Origin: Owenia fusiformis
Lineage: Eukaryota > Annelida > Polychaeta > Sabellida > Oweniidae
Assembly: GCA_903813345.2 (NCBI GenBank)
Contig: CAIIXF020000001.1
Coordinates: forward strand, 35,309,366 to 35,373,365
DNA length: 64,000 nt
Direction of reading: 5' to 3'
The first letter of the stretch is position 1; every line of letters starts with the position of its first letter. Made by a program: the position numbers and the translations under genes. The notes beneath the pieces are model-generated. The model saw nothing but the letters and a program-made list of their open reading frames with translations. It was not told where the DNA came from and did no database searches. Of the stretch, positions 12,111-23,789 are shown in pieces.

Positions 12111-12764
12111 TTCAATTGAGGTACCAACAACACAAAATGATTGATATCTGTTGTCTTTCCAAAATTATATGAGTTATTTGTAAACAATTTCCATACGGTA
12201 AATCAAGGGCATTTAATTTAGAAAATGTATAATCTTTATTTTTCAGATACAATATCAATGAGATTGCCTCCCGGGGATTCAGTGCTTTATTTAGTTTGCC
12301 TTGTATATCCTTTTAACTTTGATATAGACAAAGAAACCAAACAAAATACGTTTCGTCATGGACCACTGACTCACGCGTTTTATTCATGTACCGACCAACA
12401 CCTGTAAACAGAACATAAAACAGTTTCTCTTGTTGTTCAATGATACATTATATTGGCGTTTTTGCATCAGCACATTGGTGTTGTTGCATCATCGATAAGA
12501 AACAGAGTGGTGTTGTTGCATCAATAGTGAGGAATTAAAACCACGAATTTATCGCTTCTTGATGATGCTACATGTATACCAATGACAGTTTTTTAAAATA
12601 TAGATCATGCGCTAACTGCATGTGTATGATTATTGAGCAACTCGTCCTAGAAATGGGTGTTAATTGGGAAAACAAAACATCGTACGAAAATCTATCACCG
12701 GAAGTCTGGCCATCTTGATGCAACAACACGGTGTTGTTGTATCACGATACCCCCCAGTGAAAAT

Positions 12765-13592
12765 GACATCAGGAAATTTGGTACTAGATTACTGGTAATA
12801 TGTGTCAGAAATTTGATTGGAACCAACCTCAGGCAACCTTCTGAGTATTATCCGCATTGCTTATTGTCTTAGCATTTTTTTTACATTTTATCCAATACAC
12901 CCAGATGTACAACACAACCAGTGATTTGTCATCTATGCGAATTCCGAAAGCTATTTACATTTGCAAAACGACAGGGCATGAAAGGACTGGTGAAATGTAG
13001 AAGTGTACAATAATTACAAAAGGATCAATGTCTTTAGTAACGTTGACACCGATTAATTTGTTTACAAGCAGCCTGGATATTTTAATCGATGCAATTTTAA
13101 TGATATGGCCTGGCTCCATTTGTCCAATTTACTCTTAGTTTCTGGCAATAACATATTTTTGATTTGATCATTAAGAAAAAAATTCCATCTGTGACTGTTT
13201 CCATGCAATACTAGTATTTCTTCCAAATATGATTTGAATCACGTCTAGCTGGCGAAACCTCAGGAAGCGTTCTTGAGCAAGTGCTGTCGACGAAATTGGT
13301 GTGCGTGCGTTCATTCTTCTTTCATATTTAGTTGACTCATTCAGTAGTGACGTACATCAATTACGCCATGTAACCATGCAGTGATATTGGTATACCATTA
13401 TTCATCAATTATGCATATATGATGTGCAGTGCAAACATCATTTTGGTTTTTATGGGGTTGACTGAAATCATGATGAGTGTTGAAGAATGTATCAAAGACG
13501 CCAACGGCAAGATAAAATAGCTTACAAACTACAAAACCGCTTGTAACTACAATCGCTTAAGTTTCGGCTTTTTGAAATAGCATTAGTATTAT
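12765..13592. other. Intergenic, no gene recognised
   Basis: No supported coding or repeat feature is seen. The stretch separates elements A and D. Confidence 0.4.
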
Positions 13593-14100
13593 CACTGCTC
13601 CACAACTAGTTACAATGACGGAATGTCAATGTAACGAAATGGATGAACTTCCTGGTTACGAATTTTTTGTTTTCTCGATTTAAACCTACTTATAAGTCAA
13701 GTTGCATATTATAATTTGGCACAAGCTAGAAACTACAGTCTTGCTTTAATAAGTTTCTTCGATTTGGAATTTGTTTTGCTATTGAAGTTGCAATTCATAT
13801 ACTTAGCCCCTTGCTTTTGTTACATTGATGGAAGTTCAGTTATATTACCAATATATGTTACTTTGACGACTTACGTCAATGTAACAAAAGTGATGGTCTA
13901 AATACATGAATTACAGCTTTATTTAAAAATCAAATTCCAAACCGAGAGCATGTCTAACTTTGTGCCAAATGATATAGTCTAATAATCCGCAACTTGACTT
14001 ATAAGTAGGTTTAAATCGAGAAAACAAAAAACACGTCTCCAGGAAGTTCATCCATTTTGTTACATTGACGTTCCGTCATTGTAACAGTTGTGGAACAGTG
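13593..14100. mobile_element. Element D: 508-bp relative of elements A and B
   Basis: Inverted arms of about 100 bp begin CACTGCTCCACAACT on the left and CACTGTTCCACAACT on the right. Each is followed by an imperfect palindrome of GTTACAATGACGG facing CGTCAATGTAAC, then AAATGGATGAACTTCCTGG. Half-sites (gttacattga, caatgtaac) recur inside at about 13820-13890. Flanks attat and ataac match at three of five bases, so any 5-bp duplication is decayed. The open frame at 13716-13901 has no recognisable domain. Confidence 0.75.
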
Positions 14101-14130
14101 ATAACGAAGAGAAATTTTTGATGAATAAAT

Positions 14131-14270
14131 ATAGGATATCCTATGATTTTTGTGTATCCATGAGTGGATATCGCCCATCTCTACGAGTGAGCGCAGCGAA
14201 TGAGTGGAAATCGGCGATATCCAAGAGTGGATAAAAATGATAGCCGAGAAAATCATAGGATATCATAGTT
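14131..14270. mobile_element. About 140-bp inverted-repeat element
   Basis: The left side (ataggatatcctatgatttt, gagtggatatcgcc) reappears inverted at 14195-14270 (ggcgatatccaagagtgg, aaaatcataggatatcat). The centre is gagtgagcgcagcgaatgag. No gene is present. Confidence 0.7.
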
Positions 14271-14566
14271 ATCCCATGGTCGCTATTTTTGTATGCACTT
14301 AAAGTAATTAGACCTAAAAGTTGTTGTTTTCTAATTTTCTTTTCTAATTTTTTCATTTTATTTTCTGTTACAAATTTATTCTTACAAAATGATTGCATGG
14401 AAAAATGTAACTCATTTTTACTGTGCACATAACCTTGGAACTATATTGTCAAACAGACAAGTGGTTATCACAATTAAAAAAAAAATTGTTTACAATTATT
14501 TTAAATTTATTTATTTTATTTTAATTTTCAAAATATTTTTTAAATAGTATATCTAGTATCCATCGG

Positions 14567-14597
14567 ATTTATTTATTTATTTATTTATTTATTTATT
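14567..14597. repeat. (ATTT)n microsatellite
   Basis: About seven perfect tttatttatt-type tetramers in a row, within a strongly AT-rich stretch. Confidence 0.9.
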
Positions 14598-14732
14598 CCG
14601 TCTTCACAATATGTAACATTAAATACATTCATCTTCTTACCTCCAAAGCCACCATCATGTAAGTTACAAAAATCATTACGTATTAAGCCCCGTTTACACT
14701 GACAGGTCTTTTTCACCGGACTTTTTAACGGG

Positions 14733-15107
14733 CACAGGCTGGTATCGAAACATTTGTCAGCTGTGACGGAGCGTGCTATTTTGCATAGAAACACTAAGAA
14801 ACCCGCACAATTTATTTTTTACTCATATGTTTCGATATACCAAAGAAAATATTTTACTCCATGCAATGGGTAAGATTTTGGAGTATGATACTCCGACGCC
14901 GTTTTCAATAGCTTTTACTCTTAGCGTTGTTGGTCTTCAAACAGAAGCCGAAGTTACCCGCAAATAATATATTCATTGCATTGAGTCAGTAATTTTCTTT
15001 GATATAGCATTTTATGAGTAAAAAATAAAAAGTGTGGATTTCCTAGTGTTTCTATGCAAAATAGCACGCTCCGTCACAGCGGACAAATTTTTCGATACCA
15101 GCCTGTG
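14733..15107. mobile_element. 375-bp inverted-repeat element
   Basis: Arms of about 75-90 bp run from cacaggctggtatcgaaa through gacggagcgtgctattttgc and return inverted at 15040-15107. A short open frame across the middle (14773-14967) has no recognised domain. No clear target duplication was found. Confidence 0.75.
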
Positions 15108-15570
15108 AGAACTGAGAACTAAAACTGCTAGGCGACAGTTCCTTTTTAACACAATTCCTGAAACAAGGGTCAAAGAGAATGAATACTCTAACCTGATCTC
15201 GGAGGTTCAGTGGAGAATTCTCAATTTAAGGTGAGAACCAATTTAGAAATAGAAAATTTCGGATTAACTCTTGCTCTGACCTAGATATATCTACACGGAG
15301 ATTTCCTCTGAGATAAAAAAAGTTTTACTTTTAACTAATTGATATTCGTAACGAGATCACGGGATAATTATGGGATTGGGTGGAAAAGCCAGGGGTAGTA
15401 AAAACTAAAAAGGAGAGTCAAGACTCCATAAAAAGCAAAGGCATTGCTGAACTTGTTATTTATTATGGTAACGTGACTAGAAATCACGAGATTACATCTT
15501 TGATTTGGGTACTTCTACTCCCGTTTTAGCCAAGTAAGAAATGTGATTCTGATAACCTTACACCCGACCC

Positions 15571-15955
15571 ACCCCATTCTCTTATACGTCGTTGTACCGG
15601 AAGTTTACGACGTTATACAAGTATTTTCGGCGGGAGATTTGTAAGTAATCATATGTTTTGACGTTTTTGCAGAATATGGTTCTTTCCTTTTCGTAGAAAC
15701 ATTGGCAAAATCATCATTATTTTTCAAGAAATTGTGGTGCTTTCTAGAAGGTTTAAAAAGCTTTAGACTGTGTTCAGACGAAATGTCGAGACGAACTAAA
15801 GGTATATCTGCATGGTATGGTCAATGTTTCTACGAAAGGGAAAGGACCATATTCTGTTTAAACGTCGAAATACATGAGTAATACAAATCTCCCGCGGAAA
15901 ATACTGGGTGTAACATCGTAAACTTCCAGTGCTACGACGTATAAGAGAATGGGGT
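15571..15955. mobile_element. 385-bp inverted-repeat element (full copy)
   Basis: Arms of about 170 bp start ACCCCATTCTCTTATACGTC on both ends and include ACCGGAAGTTTACGACGTTA on the left. The inner parts (cagaatatggtccttt-like words) also pair. A single arm of the same family sits at 6790-6900. Confidence 0.8.
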
Positions 15956-15959
15956 GTGT

Positions 15960-17105
15960 TACAGAGACACAAGTTTTGCTGTCGATGTTTTTATGTACCC
16001 AGTGACTGATCGGGTAACTCATTCAAGGTATAAAGGTTTAAATAAATGTTACCCAGCCACTTTAAACACATCGTTTTCTCTATATCAGAGAAATATTTCT
16101 TGAAAAATAATAGTAAAAGATCAGGTTGGCTGTCTGGGCAAAAAGGTGACCCAAAACAAATCACTTTGTTGCTAATATCTAACTTGTTTATTTGTAATAT
16201 GGCGTAATAAGACGTTAAGTAACGAATAATTGTCTGTATAAGATGTACGCAAGACTTACGAAGTCGCCTTCTTTAATTGTACCGACGCTGTCCTAATACT
16301 TTGCAAACACGTACAGTTGAATCAGTACCATCTACTCAGTAAAGCGTATACATACATACACTTCCTTCCATAAGTCTGGTCATCATTTTCGTAAATAATA
16401 TTGTCTCTCTGCTGATATACAATTTTCCTTAAGTTATACAAAGCTTGGAAGTTATACAGATAATCCTTGGATTAGCAAACAAATGTTGTGATTTTTTCCC
16501 TCTAAAACATCTTTGGGAGGCCATGATATTAGAAATAATTTCGAGACATCATTGAACTCATCGATAATATCATATATTACGAGTAGAGATTATTGACATT
16601 GTATCATTTGCCTATATCATTTTTGATCAGTATATAGTCTAGAGAAACAGCACGCTAATAGAAACAGCATCTCAAAGTTTTTCACCAAACCCTCCGATAC
16701 TCTTCATATTCCAAGACAGTGCCCAAAATAAGTCAATTTAGGTTTCCAAACTTATGGACGGGAGTGCAGAAACTTCTACCACTTTTTTTACAAATATTTT
16801 CAGTCTCGTAATTATAGTTTCAGAAGGATAATGGGTATATTCTACAATTTATGCTACGTCTAGGAAGGTGAAAGCAATATGAGCGTTTCCTCTTGCCCAT
16901 TGCCTGAGAATTATTGCATGTATTTAGAAAATGGAAATAACCAATCTCATTATCACGAGACTTCATTCGTCAGGACAGAGCTCCAAGAAAACATGAGCAC
17001 AATTCATTCATTTGTTAAAATGCTCAACCACGAGTCTGTTTCTTAGGGTGATGTTGCCTTGGATTGTCATTTTCGCGTTTAAATGCACATGCGCAGTACA
17101 TCCTT
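15960..17105. other. Intergenic and 3' flank of the ZP gene
   Basis: No coding feature is seen. A TTTATT word at 16187-16192 would read AATAAA on the minus strand, about 0.9 kb past the ZP gene stop, and could be its poly(A) signal. Confidence 0.3.
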
Positions 17106-17109
17106 CCCG

Positions 17110-17221
17110 TTAGTGTTCATGTGAAGATAGTCCAAACGACACAACCAATGCACTTGAAAGTGCTATCCACGAAGACAGTGCTATAGGCCCTCTGCTATTA
17201 GGTGCTGAGTAAAAACCCTTC
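17110..17221 (-). CDS. ZP gene last exon (C-terminal anchor tail)
   Basis: A 112-nt exon after tatcttttcag, phase-compatible with exon 4, encodes GFYSAPNSRGPIALSSW and then a hydrophobic segment and stop TAA at 17110-17112. Assignment to this gene rests on strand, phase and the anchor-like composition. Confidence 0.6.
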
Positions 17222-20200
17222 CTGAAAAGATAAACATGGAATCACGGTTTACAATATATCATCGTATCTTTTGCCATATCCTCTCAATGGCTTTCATTAA
17301 ATCATGGACTCGAAGAAAGTCCATGATAAAACCAATCATTACACATTTCCAATGTGAACGGAATGTATAGATATTATCCTACTGTATATGAGGTTCAGGA
17401 TATTGAATTTGCGCCATGCTGTTTAGCTTTTTACGAACCTGCATAATTACATAATACAATAACTGTATTGGATAAGTATTAGATTTAATCTAGGGTGAAA
17501 AAAGACACAAACTACTTATAATTGCAATTGGTTTCTCTGTTGAATTGTGAGGGTTGAAATCTTGGGGCGATCAGTTAAGACTCGAGAAGACTAAACGCTG
17601 GCAAGTGAATCCAGGCTTTTAAGAAAGATAACATGTCAATGATTATATTATGTTAAAGATGTTCTAGAGAGAACTCCTTGAATCATTCTCATTTAAAAGG
17701 AATATCTTAACCGGTCTTATATGTACTCGTTCCAAATTATTTCCTATTGATGTTTGGTATACATATTTCAAGCATCAATCAAACATAACTCTAGACAGAC
17801 TTGAGTCATGATTTGTATGTGGGTACTAAAGTCAATTGATACTTGTCGCTTGACTTGACTATCGTATTTCCCAATCAATTCTTACTGAATTCCAAAAAAA
17901 CTCTTGACAATGTGTTTCAATAAAAGAGAAAGGTTGACAAGAACAGAACTAATTACTATGAAATCAATCACGCCATCGACTAACAATATAATACTAACAA
18001 TATAATACTAACAATATAATACTAACAATATAAAACTAACAATATAATACTAACAATGTTAGATCTGACAGGAAACGCAAAAACAAAAAAGTTAACCCCC
18101 AAGACAGCGATAACTTCTGAATTCTGTAACAGAAAACAAAGACGAACAGGTTCAATTGTACTTGGAACATTTTGAAGAATCGTTATAATAGTTTTAACTG
18201 ATAATTAAGTACATTTATAGTTATCAAAACGTCAATTACGATTTTCTTGCCACAATAATTCAGAAAATAATTAACTTAAATGAAGTCAGTATTGGACTTA
18301 ATGCCCAGAGGTTAATCTCAAAGCAAATACATAAATAGACATATTTTCTTAATTGAGTGAACTGAATTCTGGATCTATATACACTGCCCTTGGTAACATA
18401 TCTTATAGTCATTATTGTCTTGTACTGTATTAACTTACATGTGCGTTTCAAATAAATCGACACATTTAGAAAGCAATGGTATAGTTGCAATTGAACACAG
18501 CTATATCCTAAAGCAATGGACAAATCGTCGATGGATGCAATAAATAGTGGAGTAATTCGAACAAGTTATATCCCCTTCTTAGTAGCGTTTAACGTTACTT
18601 TCAGCAAATTAAACTAATAGATCATCCAATTTGTACACGACAAGATAAACACGTTTTGTGTCTTTGTAGTGAAGCAGAAATATCATTTGGTTGTCAAAAA
18701 GAAACAATTTGAACATCAGTATGGCTGTGCATTTTAGTAAGACAAGGATTGATAAATATCGTTGTCTTGAAATATTACAGCTTACGTCAAGAGCCAATTT
18801 TTGAAATTAATTTTACAAACTACAACATAATTGCTTTAAGGCTACATGTAGTTGCAAAACCAATTATACCATTCCAATGTAGGAACCATTCTAGCTTCCG
18901 AAGCCATAAATTCCCAGAAAGCTGAATAGCTTCCGACGCCATAAATTCCCAAAAAGCTGAATTGTCAAAGAAAAAACTTATGCTATTGAACTTGAGAGAA
19001 AGAATGGGAACGGGAAAAATTAGATGAAGGAAGCGAACATAAACTAAATGCTTACGATTCATGAATATAAATAAGAAATGAAATGATCAGTGGACCTATG
19101 ACAAAATGTCACCACCTAGTTGCTCACAACAGTCACAATGGTCATTGAAGGTCAAGTCTTAAATCTAAAAATCGGATTTGAATTTCCGAGAAGTTATAGA
19201 TGATTTTGAAAAAAAACAATTTGGTCAATTTGAAGCAAGTTGAAAAATACCTTTTTGACCTTAAGAACATCATTGAAAGTCAATCTAAAGTCAGATTTTG
19301 AACTTCTGAGAACCTTTAGATGATCTTGAAAAATTGGTCAATTTGAAGCAATTTGAAAAAATACATTTTTGACCTAAATAAACTAAACTGTAAATTCAGG
19401 GTGTCAAAAACAAACAACGACGCCCCCCTCTGTAGCAAAAAAAACTTAATGTTATATGGTATGTCTAGTTCATTTGAAATACAATTTAATTCTGGAGTTA
19501 CTCATCAAATTCAATAAAACTACATTGTTTAAAATTTTGCAACGTCAATACTCAGGTAATTCAAGAAGTGTTGTCTAAAAAAAGAGATATGACACACCAT
19601 GAAGCATTAAGTACTTTATGCTGTGGAGGGTAGTCCGTTGTTTTTAGACACCCTGTAGAATACACCAAACGGTGTCAAATCCTTTCAGTAACTCTATCTT
19701 TTGGCACCACAACCACATTATACGATCTGTAATAACAGGAAAGTCGGAAATACAAGCGTTATGGTAAATGTTGGTCGATGATTACATTACAGATGTACAC
19801 CCTGACCGTTCTGTAGGTTAATCAATGAATAACTATTTTGGATTGATGAAACACTAATTAAGTAATCGTAGTTTTATTCTAATGTCGACTTGGGGTCTAG
19901 GTAATATCCAGATTGGATAGAGAGCATAGTAAATGAGCTTACTTTGACGCCTGCATGTTAAGAATTCCACGAAGGGTGATGTGCTTTGTTATCATAGCTG
20001 GATCACAGACAGGTTTATAATGTTTATCAGTCGTTGTTTCCACTGTCTTTTGATGATGTACGACAAACGTATTCGAATAAACTGTGCGATTGTTTTTCTG
20101 AAAAGAAATTGACCAAATGTGATCATAGTTGACATTGACGAATCATCAAGTATTAGTAGCATACTAATTTGTACTTTACCTAAAAGCACTTTAGATATTA

Positions 20201-23200
20201 ATTCGGGGAAAATCAATCCGAAATGAATTTCAATTTGCAAAACATATTTTTCTATAGATATCACACTATTTTTCATTTGTATGGATTGGGCACTTTCCGT
20301 AACTTCATTTTGTCAAAAGACGTATTATAGGTGTTGATATCAAATTGCCACTTCGCGATAATTACAGTTGCCGATGATAGGACATCATATGGTAAGTTAG
20401 TACCATATAAACAAGTGAATTAGTAGTTTAATACAAATAATTGTTGTTCTAGGGTATCATATCGCACAATCAGAATAATAATATCCTAGGTACTATTTTT
20501 GAAACAATGAGATTTTTAGAGAATCGTCCTATTTAGCCTATCATCTTTCTTTCTGTAATATTCCCTTATACCCTTATCTCATCTCAACAGCCTGCTTTTT
20601 TCTCCATAAAAGATTAAAAATATAATTTTCACTTGTCCTATGCGCCATCATAACCCATCAAATCTTTCAAATTAGATCATGTGAAACATTTTAAACTGAA
20701 ATTTTAATTTATTTTTGAAAACAAAATCGTAAAAAAGTATGGACATGGAAAGGGACACATTTAATTTATTATTTCAGTGTTAAAAAATTGAAAGTTGAAT
20801 GGTCATACAGTATCTCCAGTTTAATTTGTTCAAAAATTGTTTTGGAAAATCATAAAACATGATTTTCCATGATTGTGCTTACACAATAACATGTCAAAAA
20901 CAGTGTGGAAATAACAAATGTAGGCCAATTGAATAATTCTGAAGTTTTAAATGTCTAATCTTTCCAAATCTGAATTCTCAGTTTCACAAATATGTGAGTT
21001 ATGACATTATCATTGGCATAGGGCGAATGGTATCATACAAACAAGACACTATATTGCAGTTTAACAGTGCCCGAGGGCGTTGACTTGTCGCTTAATTATT
21101 TGCTACTCACTACTGACTAAGTTCTTATGCTTTTTATAAAAATAAGTTCTGATTAGCAGACCCCCTGTTATCTAACGCTAAAGTGGAAAGGGCATGACAA
21201 GATGAGGTTTTTATACGATCGTGCTTCTTTGTTTTATTAATGATTTATTTCCATATATAACAAACATAACGTACGCATGTCTGTGGTTTTGGAAAACTGC
21301 ATTATAAGCCACAAGTAAACAAGTTTGCAAGAAGAAAGTTGGCAATAAATTAAAAGAATAATGTTTATACAAGATAATAGAGATAATGGTGGAGGAAAAC
21401 CTAGATACTTTCAATATAAAAAGCTGAAGTGAGCTTTGAAATTTTGATAATAGCATTTTCTGACAACCTGCTACGGTCCCCATAAAAAATAATGAAAAAT
21501 TGTCTTGCTGGCTTTTGAACTTGGTGTAATTAAAGTTTAGAAAAGTGAGTGCATCAGTCTTGAAGATATTGAGATCTTAGGGTACAGGAAAACATAACAT
21601 GAAAGGATGATTTATTGCTACACCCACATTTACATGTAGGGATGGTACATTGGTAAAGTTGTGAGCTAGGTTGGGAGTGAAAGATCAGATCAAGACAAGA
21701 GTCCTCCATTTTCGTTTCGTTTTTGATTTCTAGGTTCAGATTGAGCTCGCCACTATCTTACCACTTACCACTATCTTACCTCGAAAAATATTGAGCCACA
21801 CGTAGTTTCATTGTAAGCCAACACGAGTTCATACAAATTCTCATTCTGGATGGGATAAAACGTACATTCTTGTATACCTTGATGGCCGACTATATTAGCG
21901 GTACCCTTCATCTTAAATTCTTGAAAGTCAGGTATCAATGGCTCCACTCTTATAATCATGTGAGTGAGATTGCAAAATAGGTCAACTGAAAAAAGAGAAT
22001 AAAGAAAAAAGTTAAAAACTCCAAATTTTTAGTTTAATGATATTAAAGGACACTTCCCATTAGAGGCTAGTTGAAGGAACAAGAAATGAGAGAAATTGCC
22101 TATTTTCTAAAAAGGCCAACATTACTGACTTTCTTTCAGGATATTTGACTTCGATAATCCCTAAAACTGGAAGTGAGCCTTTTCAATGTTTGCATCTTCC
22201 AATTTCCATAGTAACCAGGTTCTCATTTTCAGTTAAGATTATGGTTGTATAGGTGAATTAGTCATTCTGGGCTTAGAAAGTACTTTATAGTTTTCATTTT
22301 GTTTCATTAGGTTGAGGGCAATTCAAAAATGAGTAAAATCATATGAAAGTATCATTATATTGCCTTACCATTTTCCTCGTACATCTCAGCAGTTAAGGTA
22401 AGCGCCTACAATAAATATTGAGGAAAATATATATGTATACAGGGCTAGTAAACGAGTAGGTTTAGTCTTGCATCAATGAAATAGAAGGTCTAAGGACTTG
22501 ATCTACTACTTCTAAAATAACCTATTAAAACTATCACAAGGGTTGAAACGTTGGACTTGTTGAAACAGTTTTTAAATAATAGGGAGTTTAAGCTTGCACA
22601 TGAAATCGAAACGCCAACCTATACGTATGACTAATCGCCCATACAAATGCATCGCTTAAATATTTTCCGTTCACGTTTAGGTTTTGAAAAACATTGCAAG
22701 CTTAAACTCCCTAATCTTCAACGTATTCTCGCGTTTTTACTCATTAAAAGTGATTTTTTGCGTTTTTACTCCGTTAATTTAAATAGTATGGGGTTAACTT
22801 TTTAAGATAACCTGTCCGTGAGCATGTAATTTTTCGACCCCTGGGGATTACTGTCCCACTCTCAATTTACTTTTCCAGGGACCTTTATTACAATTATTTT
22901 CCGTATACCTTTATGCTCAATCAGCCAAACAGTACAAATAGGAGAACTAATCCATAGAGAACCATAATTCTACACGTTCACGTACATGTGTACCCTATCC
23001 TCAATAGTATGTATTAAAGAAACGTGATTCACAATCAGTAACCAATTTGTTCTCTGAGTTAAGAACTTAACATAATTCTTGGCTTGTCGCTACAAGAGAG
23101 GAAATGATCGAATATATTTGGACAGGTAAGTCTAATACATGACTTGTCTGTCAAACGGCTTCTATTCATTCCGATCTAATTATCAAACCTTTTCTGATCA

Positions 23201-23776
23201 GTCGCTATACGGCGAGAGGAAGAGAACGCGATGACCAAGAAAGTCGATGGAATATTGTGATAAAGGAATATAGAACACGTTTTTAACTTGAAGTCATCAT
23301 GGTGTACACAGTGATGCAAAAATAAAAATGCAACCCTTATTTTACATCCAATTTCATCGAGATGATACAAAACAATGATTCAGTTACAAACAACATCCCA
23401 ATCTTGTACAAGAAATAAGAAAATTGCATCATTTGGGCTTCAAGTTCAAATTTTTGGTTGTTTATTTTCATCTTTCAATTAGAGCTACTCCATTTTCCCC
23501 GGTCGACAGATATAGACATAATATAGTTGGAGTTGCTGGAGAGAATAGGTAAGATTGAATAAATCTGAATAAATAAATAGCTCTCAGGTGGCTTGAGTTA
23601 TTGTGACCCAGCCACGTTTACAAATCACTTCTCCATGTAAGTCCAATGGATAAACCATATAGAATAAATATTTCTATAACTTGGTCTACGCGAACTACGC
23701 GAATGGAATAAAATTCAAGTATTACCTTGAAAAGCAAAACAATAAACAGCTTCGAGATTCCTCTTGTAAGTTGCAT
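17110..23776 (-). CDS. Secreted ZP-N-domain protein with hydrophobic C-terminal tail
   Basis: Five minus-strand exons join in phase: 23726-23776, 22369-22405, 21780-21985, 19943-20097 and 17110-17221 (561 nt, 186 residues plus stop), all with GT/AG borders. Residues 1-25 look like a signal peptide (KLFIVLLFKALTLTA). Residues about 30-140 match a zona pellucida N-terminal fold: four cysteines at 34, 70, 92 and 129, with the family-typical words CNLTHMIIRVEP, TTCGSIFF and NRTVYSNTFV. ZP-N cysteines normally pair 1-4 and 2-3. Sequons are at N35, N88 and N101. The last exon gives a hydrophobic stretch (PIALSSWIALSSALVVSFGL) ending in SSHEH, suiting a GPI or membrane anchor. A ZP-C half was not found; the 2.7-kb last intron could hide more exons, although the flanking exons join in frame without them. 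ZP proteins polymerise in extracellular coats; this one's role is unknown. Confidence 0.75.
17981..18058. repeat. 14-bp tandem repeat
   Basis: About 5.5 copies of taacaatataatac in a row, nearly perfect (one unit has aaac for atac). It lies in the last intron of the ZP gene. Confidence 0.9.
19145..19375. repeat. Tandem duplication, about 120-bp unit, two copies
   Basis: Two diverged copies share cattgaaggtcaa/cattgaaagtcaa, then tagatgat(t/c)ttgaaaaa, then ggtcaatttgaagca, then tttttgacct. Non-coding, in the last intron of the ZP gene. Confidence 0.75.
19397..19655. mobile_element. 259-bp inverted-repeat element with CAGGGTGTC ends
   Basis: Left end cagggtgtcaaaaacaaaca and inverted right end cagggtgtctaaaaacaacg are imperfect terminal repeats. 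The interior is non-coding. No clear target duplication. Confidence 0.65.
19943..20097 (-). CDS. ZP gene exon 4 (end of ZP-N)
   Basis: A 155-nt exon after tttcttttcag begins KNNRTVYSNTFVV, the ZP-N strand with the YSNT word, and includes the fourth cysteine (KPVCDP). It ends at a GTAAGC donor in phase 2. Confidence 0.75.
20300..21770. other. Intron of the ZP gene, nothing else recognised
   Basis: This lies between ZP exons 3 and 4. The open frame at 21211-21483 (minus) shows no ZP or other motif and is treated as chance. Confidence 0.4.
21780..21985 (-). CDS. ZP gene exon 3 (ZP-N core)
   Basis: A 206-nt exon preceded by ttttttcag and followed by GTAAGA. It carries three of the four ZP-N cysteines (DLFC, QECTF, TTCGS) and two glycosylation sequons. 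Confidence 0.8.
22369..22405 (-). CDS. ZP gene exon 2
   Basis: A 37-nt exon between the acceptor attgtag and the donor GTAAGG encodes ALTLTAEMYEEN plus one base. Its phase matches exon 1 (0) and exon 3 (1), which supports this very short exon. Confidence 0.7.
22580..22713. mobile_element. 134-bp MITE bounded by TA
   Basis: Ends TAGGGAGTTTAAGCTTGCA and its inverted copy TTGCAAGCTTAAACTCCCTA. TA at each border would fit a Tc1/mariner-type site. It lies in the first ZP gene intron. Confidence 0.75.
23726..23776 (-). CDS. ZP gene exon 1 (start codon, signal peptide)
   Basis: ATG at 23776-23774 begins 17 codons (MQLTRGISKLFIVLLFK) ending at a GTAATA donor in phase 0. The hydrophobic run continues into exon 2. 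Confidence 0.75.
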
Positions 23777-23789
23777 TTTTGGCTCTGGT

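Larger units (their letters stand above)
9145..12759. mobile_element. Element A: 3.6-kb transposon, about 310-bp TIRs, 5-bp TSD
   Basis: The left end (from 9145, CACTGGGGAGTATCGTGATG) and the inverted right end (to 12759, CACTGGGGGGTATCGTGATA) match over about 300 bp. AAAAT flanks both sides (9140-9144 and 12760-12764). Each arm starts with CACTG, then a perfect palindrome made of TGATGCAACAACACC facing its complement, then AGATGGCCAGACTTCCGG. Extra half-sites (gatgcaacaacacc) recur at 9383-9450 and 12475-12530. The interior holds nested inverted and direct repeats, a broken zinc-finger-like ORF and a later insertion. The superfamily is not resolved: a CAC end with a 5-bp duplication recalls Transib, while CACTG also recalls CACTA-related groups. 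Confidence 0.85.

Noticed and set aside
9160-12740. CRISPR-like array from the repeated gatgcaacaacacc words
   Set aside because: Copies are in both orientations at irregular spacing and belong to transposon arms; the genome is eukaryotic.
18436-18512. Minus-strand segment reading VFNCNYTIAF as a ZP exon
   Set aside because: In the frame that gives this peptide a stop follows at once, and the phase does not match exon 4.
18609-18797. Minus-strand frame as a ZP-C exon (KDTKRVYLVVYKLDD)
   Set aside because: The phase could fit exon 4, but the acceptor (ttcaag) and donor (GTTTAA) are weak, no ZP-C cysteines are present, and exon 4 joins the last exon in frame without it.
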